DNA from: Bacilli bacterium
GTDB lineage: Bacteria > Bacillota_I > Bacilli_A > RF39 > UBA660
Length of the DNA stretch: 10,452 nt
Direction: 5' to 3'
Assembly: GCA_007116525.1 (NCBI GenBank)
Contig: SKIH01000057.1
Coordinates: forward strand, 1-10,452
Positions 1 to 6,015 of this stretch are shown here, one piece after another (within the stretch, counting starts at the first letter, position 1; each line of letters begins with the position of its first letter). The translations under genes and the position numbers were made by a program. The notes beneath the pieces were generated by a model, which was not told where the DNA came from, ran no database searches, and saw nothing but the letters and a program-made list of their open reading frames with translations.

Positions 1-72
1 AACATCAGAATTATTATTACTATCTTTTGCTTCTTGAAGTTTGTTTTCTAATAATTCTAAAAATTCCTTCAC
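1..72 (-). CDS. Unidentified protein, N-terminal 24 residues only
   Basis: A reading frame opens at a GTG codon (70-72) and runs off the left edge without a stop. The start is supported by an AAGGAG ribosome site at 80-85, seven bases upstream, which lies inside the last codons of the preceding DUF1292 gene. The gap between the two genes is four bases, so they are very probably co-transcribed and perhaps translationally coupled. The visible peptide begins MKEFLELLENKLQEAKDSNN. It is a short amphipathic helix followed by an Asn/Ser-rich turn. Too little is present to name a family, and no function is proposed. Confidence 0.6.
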   Translation of the reverse strand, partial: MKEFLELLENKLQEAKDSNNNSDV

Positions 73-76
73 TATA

Positions 77-358
77 TCACTCCTTATTTTCGTTTATTGC
101 TTGTCTAAATACCTCTTTAATCTTAGTCCATTCTTCTTCAGTTTGAACTGTTTCTAAACTAATACCTTCTTCACCATGTTTAATCATTGATGTATATAAC
201 TTAATTAATCCTTTGTCATCAACTTCGTCAAAGTGATAAGTTATATATTCAGGTCCTTCTTCTTCTAATTTGAAAACTTCACCAACAATTTTGGCAACAC
301 GTTCTTCACCAGTTTCCTTATCATAAACTTTTATAGTTTTTACATCTTTTTCTTCCAT
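77..358 (-). CDS. DUF1292 (UPF0473/YrzB-like) small acidic protein
   Basis: This 93-residue acidic protein has no membrane segment and no catalytic motif that I can see. It matches the layout of the DUF1292 family, small cytosolic proteins of Firmicutes with no assigned function. An N-terminal strand follows the KxIxVxDxETGEE pattern, a central acidic stretch runs through EEEGPEYITYHF, and it closes with the family-typical LETVQTEEEWTKIKEVF, comparable to the 'IETDEEW..IEE' ending of Bacillus YrzB. The ATG at 356-358 is preceded by a G-rich ribosome site (GGGGG, 368-372). In Bacilli this family usually sits beside alaS and yqgF; here it follows recG instead. The stop is TGA. Family assignment rests on pattern recall, and function is unknown. 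Confidence 0.7.
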   Translation of the reverse strand: MEEKDVKTIKVYDKETGEERVAKIVGEVFKLEEEGPEYITYHFDEVDDKGLIKLYTSMIKHGEEGISLETVQTEEEWTKIKEVFRQAINENKE

Positions 359-390
359 ATTTTTTATCCCCCACTTAACATTTTATTCTA

Positions 391-402
391 ATTATAATTA
401 TA
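391..402 (-). promoter_or_regulatory. Candidate -10 elements for the DUF1292 gene
   Basis: Two abutting TATAAT hexamers (397-402 and 391-396, minus strand) lie in the 71-bp gap between recG and the DUF1292 gene. Neither has a good -35 element 16-18 bp upstream, and there is no extended TGn. In such AT-rich DNA this could be chance. No hairpin terminator is visible after recG, so read-through from recG is an alternative way to transcribe the gene. Confidence 0.35.
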
Positions 403-429
403 CACTATACATTTAAATTAATCTAGTAT

Positions 430-2373
430 TTATATACGGTTTTGTTTAGTTTTTAAATATTCCTTTACATCTTCATCGACCTTTTTCAATAGTTTGAAAT
501 CGGATTTGATGTTTGCAATTTTAAAATTAAGTTCTCCACTTTGACGAACTCCAAATAAATCGCCACTTCCACGTTCCTTAAAATCGTGCTCACTTATTAA
601 AAATCCATCGGTTGTTTTGGTTAATATTTGTAGTCTTTCACTATAATCTTTGGCAACCATAAAAAAGTATGATTCCTTATTTCCTCTTCCTACTCTTCCT
701 CTTAATTGATGAAGTGTAGAAAGCCCAAACCTGTCACTATCAAAAACAACCATAACTGTTGCATTCGGGTTATCAAGACCAACTTCAACAACCGTAGTAC
801 TAATTAAAATTTTAATATCATTTTTATAAAATTGGTCCATTATGCTTTCTTTGTCTTCACTAGACATTCTTCCATGCAAAATTCCTGTTTTAAATTTGCC
901 TTTATATGCTTTCTCAAATTTACTTGCTATATCTAAAACGTTTTTCATATCACTTTTTTCCGTCTCTTCAATTAATGGCACAACAACATAAACTTGATTA
1001 CCAATTTTCAATTCGCTTAATACTTTTTCTAACACAGTTTTTATTTCACTCGATTTTTTAAAAAACGTCTTTACAGGTTTCCTATTTCTCGGTAGCACTT
1101 TAATAGACGATATATCCATATCCCCATATATAGTGAGCGCAAGAGTTCTTGGAATAGGAGTTGCAGTCATATAAAGTACATCTGCGTTATTTCCTTTTTT
1201 TCTAAACTCACCTCGTTGACGAACTCCAAACCTATGTTGTTCATCGGTAATTACTAGACCTAGATTTTTATACTCGACATCTTTGGAAAAAAGAGCATGA
1301 GTACCTATAATTATGCTAGTTTCACCAGAATTTATCTCACTTTTTATTTTGTTTTTTTCTTTTTCACTCATCTTACCAGTTAAAAGACTTATATTAATAT
1401 CATAGCCTTTAAATAATTCTTTTATATTTTTATAATGCTGCCTAGCCAAAACATCTGTAGGTGCCATTAACGCACCTTGAAAATCGGAAAGATAATTAAT
1501 ATACAACGCAGCAAAAGCAACAACTGTTTTACCACTAGAAACATCACCTTGCAAAAGTCTGTTCATAACTTTGCTAGTTTTCATATCGGCGCTTATCTCA
1601 GCGATAGCTTTATTTTGATCAGACGTAAGTTCAAAAGGTAGTGACTTAATAAATTTCGAAACTTTATCATCACATATTTCTCTTTTAATTCCAATTAATT
1701 TTTTATTTTTTATTTTCAACAAACTTATTTTTTCCAAAAACCCAAAAAACTCTTCATACTTCAAATAATTTATAGCAGGATTTAGTGTTTTTAAACTCCT
1801 TGGAAAATGAATTTCACTAACCGCTCTCTCCCTGGGCATCAAATTATATTTTGAAATAATATAATTTGGTAATTTAGTTTTAATATCAATCCCATGATCA
1901 AACAAGTTTTTAATAATTTTATGAATTTGTTTTGAACTTATATTAGAGTTAGAGTGATATATCGGCTCTATTAATTCCCTATTTCCTATATCAAAAGTTT
2001 TTATATCTGATGCAATTATATTAGATTTATACTTTTCATATTTACCTACTATCGTAACCGTTTTACCTTGATTAATACTACTTTTCAAAAAACCTCTATT
2101 AAAAACAACTACATTGTAAATATTACTTTTAGTAGAAATTCTAAAGTTCATTCTATCTTTGTTTTTTCCATACTTAAAAAGTGTAGGTTCATTTTCCACT
2201 ACACCTGAAATTGTAACATTGCTTCCATCATCCATTTTAGCCTCATCAGTTTTTTTTATAACATTAAATCTAAAAGGATAATAACTAAGTAAATCTTGGT
2301 CATTATATATACCAAGTTCATTTAAATACAGCTTTGTTTTTGGTCCAACACCTTTAAGCGAGGATATTTCCAT
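430..2373 (-). CDS. recG: ATP-dependent DNA helicase RecG
   Basis: RecG is a superfamily 2 helicase that remodels stalled replication forks and Holliday junctions. The 647-residue product has the complete layout. An N-terminal wedge/OB region (about 1-200) starts with the helix-hairpin-like LKGVGPKTKLYLNELGI. Motor domain 1 holds Walker A GDVSSGKT (276-283), the DEQH box (377-380) and TATPIPRT (403-410). Motor domain 2 holds LHGRMS, STTVVEVGLDNPNAT and the arginine-finger motif QLRGRVGRG (556-564). A C-terminal TRG-type translocation segment (about 589-615) ends in ERGSGDLFGVRQSGEL. It is slightly shorter than the 680 or so residues of Bacillus RecG, with no key motif missing; the usual GDVGSGKT has Ser for Gly. 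The ATG is preceded by AGGTG (2379-2383) and lies 11 bases after the HD gene, so it is probably the third gene of a dnaE-HD-recG unit. Confidence 0.97.
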   Translation of the reverse strand: MEISSLKGVGPKTKLYLNELGIYNDQDLLSYYPFRFNVIKKTDEAKMDDGSNVTISGVVENEPTLFKYGKNKDRMNFRISTKSNIYNVVVFNRGFLKSSINQGKTVTIVGKYEKYKSNIIASDIKTFDIGNRELIEPIYHSNSNISSKQIHKIIKNLFDHGIDIKTKLPNYIISKYNLMPRERAVSEIHFPRSLKTLNPAINYLKYEEFFGFLEKISLLKIKNKKLIGIKREICDDKVSKFIKSLPFELTSDQNKAIAEISADMKTSKVMNRLLQGDVSSGKTVVAFAALYINYLSDFQGALMAPTDVLARQHYKNIKELFKGYDINISLLTGKMSEKEKNKIKSEINSGETSIIIGTHALFSKDVEYKNLGLVITDEQHRFGVRQRGEFRKKGNNADVLYMTATPIPRTLALTIYGDMDISSIKVLPRNRKPVKTFFKKSSEIKTVLEKVLSELKIGNQVYVVVPLIEETEKSDMKNVLDIASKFEKAYKGKFKTGILHGRMSSEDKESIMDQFYKNDIKILISTTVVEVGLDNPNATVMVVFDSDRFGLSTLHQLRGRVGRGNKESYFFMVAKDYSERLQILTKTTDGFLISEHDFKERGSGDLFGVRQSGELNFKIANIKSDFKLLKKVDEDVKEYLKTKQNRI

Positions 2374-2384
2374 ATATACACCTA

Positions 2385-3008
2385 CTAATCTAGATTATTA
2401 ACTTTTTTATATTTTTTTTCAAATTTATCATAATCACTAGTAATATATAATACTTCCTTTAAAAATTTTTCGTATTCTAAATCTTTGAAGTAACTTTTAC
2501 TAACAGCATAGCCGTTTTTACCAAACTTTTTTATAATATGATTGTATGATTCTTCAATTATCTCTTCACAATTATAATTACTGTCATTTTTTCTATATTC
2601 ATAAGTTCTTTTTAAAATCGAATCCAAATCAACATTTCTATCCGCAGTACTAACAACTTTACCATAAATACTTCTTGGATCATTTATATTTGATGCCCTA
2701 TGATCTAAAATCGCCTCTTTTATAATTTTATTGAATTCATCATTAAAAAAGCTTTTTACAAAATGATCATTTTCAAAAATTTTTGCAGATACTACTTCAT
2801 GATTATTTTTGTCGACATAGTGACCCACATCGTGAAAAGCAACTATCGTATAAATAGCATCCAAATTTAAGTTAAGTTGTTTTCCAAAATTAATTGCTCT
2901 TTTCAACACATAATCGAAATGATCCCTATTGTGACCATCATCGTTTTTATCGTACAATGAAACAATATTTTTATCCAAATATTGCTTTAATTCCTTGTTT
3001 ATTAACAT
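2385..3008 (-). CDS. HD-domain phosphohydrolase (YpgQ/YedJ-like pattern)
   Basis: This is a 207-residue soluble HD-superfamily protein, a metal-dependent phosphohydrolase class. The metal-ligand pattern is intact: GHNRDH (H26, H30), AFHDVGH (H59-D60, H63), ILDH (D102-H103) and a final STADRNVD (D123). The GHxxxH...HD arrangement recalls YpgQ/YedJ-type nucleotide hydrolases, but the substrate cannot be told from sequence. I chose the ATG at 3006-3008 because it has an AGGAG site (3014-3018) at proper spacing and is followed by the conserved fold. The frame is open back to a GTG at 3114-3116 behind an AAGGGG, which would add 36 residues of unconvincing sequence laid over the small-RNA hairpins. 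Its position between dnaE and recG suggests, as inference only, a role in nucleotide pool or DNA upkeep. Confidence 0.85.
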   Translation of the reverse strand: MLINKELKQYLDKNIVSLYDKNDDGHNRDHFDYVLKRAINFGKQLNLNLDAIYTIVAFHDVGHYVDKNNHEVVSAKIFENDHFVKSFFNDEFNKIIKEAILDHRASNINDPRSIYGKVVSTADRNVDLDSILKRTYEYRKNDSNYNCEEIIEESYNHIIKKFGKNGYAVSKSYFKDLEYEKFLKEVLYITSDYDKFEKKYKKVNNLD

Positions 3009-3045
3009 AAAATCTCCTATATTGTATTTTTTTTGTGTTTTTCTA

Positions 3046-3074
3046 TTGACATTACATACCTTTTGTATTAATAT
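3046..3074 (+). promoter_or_regulatory. Sigma-A-type promoter for the predicted small RNA
   Basis: A perfect -35 TTGACA (3046-3051) and a near-consensus -10 TAATAT (3069-3074) are separated by the ideal 17 bp on the plus strand. Transcription would start near 3081, at the first base of a perfect hairpin. No plausible protein gene lies downstream on this strand, which ties the promoter to the small RNA. Confidence 0.75.
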
Positions 3075-3080
3075 ACGCAT

Positions 3081-3177
3081 TACCAATTCATTTAGGCGAA
3101 TTGGTGCTAGTATCACACTAGCTAACCCCTTTTTATTCTTTGCAGAGTCGGCTTTTATAGTCGGCTCTCATTTTTTT
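3081..3177 (+). ncRNA. Predicted independent small RNA, about 97 nt
   Basis: Between dnaE and the HD gene, on the opposite strand, a strong promoter is followed by three stacked structures. Hairpin 1 (3082-3105) is a perfect 8-bp stem ACCAATTC/GAATTGGT with loop ATTTAGGC. Hairpin 2 (3106-3122) is a perfect 6-bp stem GCTAGT/ACTAGC with loop ATCAC. An unpaired C/U-rich tract (3123-3143) carries AACCCCTTTTT. Hairpin 3 (3144-3168) is a 10-bp terminator stem followed by seven Ts. The terminator stem has two G-U wobbles that would be A-C mismatches on the other strand, so the structure belongs to the plus-strand transcript. The CCCCU tract recalls C-rich seed regions of Firmicutes sRNAs such as RsaE/RoxS that pair with ribosome sites; membership in that family is not shown. 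No open reading frame of note is contained within it. Confidence 0.7.
3144..3177 (+). terminator. Intrinsic terminator of the small RNA
   Basis: The stem AGAGTCGGCT (3144-3153) pairs with AGTCGGCTCT (3159-3168) over a 5-nt loop. It contains two G-U wobbles and is followed by CA and seven Ts (3171-3177). It stops just short of the dnaE stop codon. Only the plus-strand RNA folds well and has a T tract, so minus-strand transcription from dnaE towards the HD gene should pass through. Confidence 0.75.
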
Positions 3178-3178
3178 A

Positions 3179-5959
3179 TTAAAACTTATTTATTTCATTA
3201 ACTATTAATTGATACTTATCATACCTTTTTTCAACATGTGCTTTCACTTTGATAATATCATTTTTATTTACTTGATTTTCACTATATACTTCTGGAAATA
3301 AAACTAATTCTATCGATGAAGATTCATCACTACAAGTGGCAAAAGCCATTTCTTTTCCAGATTTTGTTGTTATAGTTTTTAATCTTTCAACTAGGACAAC
3401 TGCACTAACATGCTTATCAAAGTACTTATTGACATTACTTAAATCGATATCGTATTTTGTTTTATGTTTCAAGGCAGGATGATCACTAATATAAAATCCA
3501 TAGATTTCTAATTCCATACTTAGCAATTCATCGCTACTATATTCTTCATATGTAGTAAGTTCAGGCTCATTAGTAATGCCTTCTTCATATATCTCAACGT
3601 AATTAAAAATATTATCTATATTAGACATTATAGTTTTTTTGTTATAACCAAGTGATTCAAGTGCTCCACCTTTACAAAGCTTAGATATATTATCTAAGTC
3701 TTTTTTAGTTAATTCACACTTTATAAACAATTCAAATAAATTACCATACGGTTTATTATTAATTATTTTTTCAATAAAATTAGGACTCATCCCCCTAATC
3801 ATACTAATTGGACATCTAAGTGAATAGCCATCTATTTCAAACTGTTTAGTACTCTTATTAATACAAGGTTTTAAAATGTCAATGTCCAAATTCTTTGCTT
3901 CATAGAAAAATTCTTTCATTTTAACATCTGTAAAAGACGTATGATTTAAAATGTTTTTAAAAAAATGTTTTGGATAATTAGCTTTCAAATAAGCCATTTT
4001 ATACGAAATTAAAGCATACGAAACCGAATGAGCCTTATTGAAACCATAATCTGCAAACATCAAAATGTGATCATACACTTTGACCGCCAGATTGTTATCA
4101 TATCCTTGCTTCACAGCTCTTTGAATAAAGTCTTCTTTCGATGACTCCAATAATTTCATATCCTTTTTAGCCATCGCTCTTCTTAAAACATCTGCTCTAC
4201 CATAATCATAGCCCGCTAAAATATTCGCTATTTTAATTATTTGTTCTTGATAAATAATAATGCCGTAAGTTTCTTCTAATATATCTTTTAAATCATCATG
4301 AAAATAATGAATTTTTTCTAATCCTTGCTTACGCTTTATATATTTGTCTATATTTTTCATAGGCCCTGGTCTATATAGTGCGATTGCTGCACACAAATCA
4401 GAAAAACTAGACGGCTTAAGTTTGAACAAAAACTCTTGCATACCATCAGTTTCAAACTGAAAAATTCCAGCTGTTTTAACATTTTTAAAAAGCTCATAAG
4501 TCTGTGCATCTTCCAAATTTATTTTAGAAAATTCAACATTATCTTCTATGTCATTTATAATATCTTTTACTAAAGTTAAATTTTTAAGACCTAAAAAGTC
4601 CATTTTCAAAAGACCTAAGTCTTCCAAATAATCCATAGTGTAACCCGCTATATTAATATCATCATGAACATCGATCGGCACTATTTCATCCAAGTTTTTT
4701 TGACTTATTATAATACCTGCTGCATGTGTAGATTTATGTTTTTTCAAACCTTCAAGCATTAATGAAGTTTTGTAAACATCCAAAAGTTCTTTATCTTTTT
4801 TTAAGTAATCTTTCAGCTTTATATTATTGTTCAAATTTTCTTTTAAAGACAATTTAGAATCAACTAAACCAACTAAGTAATCAGTCGTTTTATTATTTAT
4901 TGAATATGCTTTGCTTACATCTCTTAATACTTGTTTAGCAGACATTTTCGAAAAAGTAATAATGCCTCCAACTTTTTCTTTTCCATATTTTGAAACACAA
5001 TAATTGATAACTTCTTGTCTTCTATTGAATTCGAAGTCAATATCGATATCTGGAAGGTTTTTTCTAGATGGGTTTAAAAACCTTTCGAATAATAAATCAT
5101 ATTTAAGTGGATCTACATCAGTTATAAAAAGAACATATGAAACTAGTGAAGCCGCTGCACTACCACGACCGGGTCCTACTAAAATGTCCTGACTTTTAGC
5201 ATACGATACATAATCACTTACGATAATAAAATAATCTTCATAACCCATGCTTTTAATAATATCTAGTTCCTTTTTAAGTCTCTCTTTATAACTTACAGAA
5301 ACTTTGTCTCCAAACCTTTTTTTCATCCCATCTATACATTTTTGTTTTAAAAGTTCATAACTGTTATTACTAACTTTTGGAATTGGATTAATTTCTTTTT
5401 CAAAGCTTATATTACATAAGTTAATAAGTTCATTTATATTTTTTGAATTGTTAGTTTGAAAGTGCGCTAAATTTTCATCTAAAGATACTTCGTCAATAAC
5501 TTTACTATCTTTAATAGCGGCTAAAACCTTTAACAAACTTAAATTACTTTCATCTAAACATCTAACTTCGTCTAACGGCAGTTCATCACTTTTATAACAC
5601 TTTTCAAATAACTTCGCTATTTTTTCATCATAACCTTTTTTAAATATACAGACTATATTGTCAGTATATTTTTCATATTCTTCATAAGCATCTATTTTAA
5701 TTAAATTTTTATATCCTTGATTGTTTTTAGCATACAATATTAATTCAACATCATTGATTTTTTTACAAAGACCAATAATTGGTTTGATATCATTTGAAAC
5801 ACATTTTTTATAAAATTCATATGCACCATAAAGATTGTCATCAGCAATAAATAATGTTTTTAAATTATTATTTTTAGCAATGACAATTAAATCATCTATT
5901 TTAATTAAACTATTCAACAATGAATAATCAGTTTTTACATTAATTGGTGGGTATATCAT
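3179..5959 (-). CDS. dnaE: DNA polymerase III alpha subunit, DnaE (Bacillus-type)
   Basis: This is a C-family replicative DNA polymerase; in Gram-positives DnaE works beside PolC, extending RNA primers on the lagging strand. The 926 residues comprise an N-terminal PHP-derived domain (about 1-190), palm/fingers with GPGRGSAAA (262-270), the catalytic acidic cluster PDIDIDF (303-309), KMDFLGL with the third carboxylate D454, YRPGPM (529-534), a helix-hairpin-helix region (about 735-775) and a C-terminal OB fold (about 850-926). There is no E. coli-like tau-binding tail. It is clearly shorter than the 1,100 or so residues of Bacillus DnaE. The PHP metal ligands are gone: the usual HxxxH region reads PPINVKTDYS, and the later TDH reads ADD. 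The ATG follows a perfect AGGAGG (5966-5971), six bases away. It is the first gene of the dnaE-HD-recG unit. Confidence 0.96.
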   Translation of the reverse strand: MIYPPINVKTDYSLLNSLIKIDDLIVIAKNNNLKTLFIADDNLYGAYEFYKKCVSNDIKPIIGLCKKINDVELILYAKNNQGYKNLIKIDAYEEYEKYTDNIVCIFKKGYDEKIAKLFEKCYKSDELPLDEVRCLDESNLSLLKVLAAIKDSKVIDEVSLDENLAHFQTNNSKNINELINLCNISFEKEINPIPKVSNNSYELLKQKCIDGMKKRFGDKVSVSYKERLKKELDIIKSMGYEDYFIIVSDYVSYAKSQDILVGPGRGSAAASLVSYVLFITDVDPLKYDLLFERFLNPSRKNLPDIDIDFEFNRRQEVINYCVSKYGKEKVGGIITFSKMSAKQVLRDVSKAYSINNKTTDYLVGLVDSKLSLKENLNNNIKLKDYLKKDKELLDVYKTSLMLEGLKKHKSTHAAGIIISQKNLDEIVPIDVHDDINIAGYTMDYLEDLGLLKMDFLGLKNLTLVKDIINDIEDNVEFSKINLEDAQTYELFKNVKTAGIFQFETDGMQEFLFKLKPSSFSDLCAAIALYRPGPMKNIDKYIKRKQGLEKIHYFHDDLKDILEETYGIIIYQEQIIKIANILAGYDYGRADVLRRAMAKKDMKLLESSKEDFIQRAVKQGYDNNLAVKVYDHILMFADYGFNKAHSVSYALISYKMAYLKANYPKHFFKNILNHTSFTDVKMKEFFYEAKNLDIDILKPCINKSTKQFEIDGYSLRCPISMIRGMSPNFIEKIINNKPYGNLFELFIKCELTKKDLDNISKLCKGGALESLGYNKKTIMSNIDNIFNYVEIYEEGITNEPELTTYEEYSSDELLSMELEIYGFYISDHPALKHKTKYDIDLSNVNKYFDKHVSAVVLVERLKTITTKSGKEMAFATCSDESSSIELVLFPEVYSENQVNKNDIIKVKAHVEKRYDKYQLIVNEINKF

Positions 5960-5978
5960 AGACGACCTCCTAATATAA

Positions 5979-5987
5979 ATTATAGCA
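5979..5987 (-). promoter_or_regulatory. Extended -10 promoter for dnaE
   Basis: TGCTATAAT (minus strand, TATAAT at 5979-5984) is a consensus extended -10 element lying between the PBP terminator and the dnaE ribosome site. No good -35 is visible, which is normal for extended -10 promoters. The predicted start near 5972 gives a very short leader beginning almost at the AGGAGG. Confidence 0.6.
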
Positions 5988-6015
5988 CAAAAAAAGGATA
6001 ATTTTTTATCCTTTT
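5985..6015 (-). terminator. Intrinsic terminator after the PBP gene
   Basis: On the minus strand AAAAGGATAA pairs with TTATCCTTTT (10 bp, arms 6006-6015 and 5992-6001) around an AAAA loop, and the T run continues to seven. The 5' arm overlaps the stop codon of the PBP gene. The stem has only two G-C pairs, so termination may be partial, but with the promoter just beyond it marks the border between the mra unit and the dnaE unit. Confidence 0.65.

Noticed and set aside
364..380. AAGTGGGGG before the DUF1292 gene as another MraZ site
   Set aside because: It is a single GTGG with no 10-bp partner and is better explained as the ribosome site of the gene.
3009..3116. N-terminal extension of the HD protein from a GTG at 3114-3116
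   Set aside because: The 36 extra residues look like non-coding read-through of the hairpin region, while the internal ATG at 3006-3008 has a good AGGAG. It is kept only as a testable alternative.
3081..3177. Resemblance of the small RNA's GAGTCGGC and GCTAGT strings to the 3' part of Streptococcus pyogenes tracrRNA
   Set aside because: The strings are short and in different structural settings. There is no anti-repeat, no CRISPR array and no cas gene in the window, and the terminator is fully explained by its own stem.
2995..3201. Plus-strand 68-codon open frame over the small-RNA region
   Set aside because: It starts inside the HD gene before the promoter, has no ribosome site, and its product is a phenylalanine-rich translation of AT-rich DNA. 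It conflicts with the hairpin and terminator layout.
5004..5192. Plus-strand 62-codon open frame inside dnaE
   Set aside because: It is the antisense of the conserved GPGRGSAAA and PDIDIDF region of dnaE and has no ribosome site or family match.
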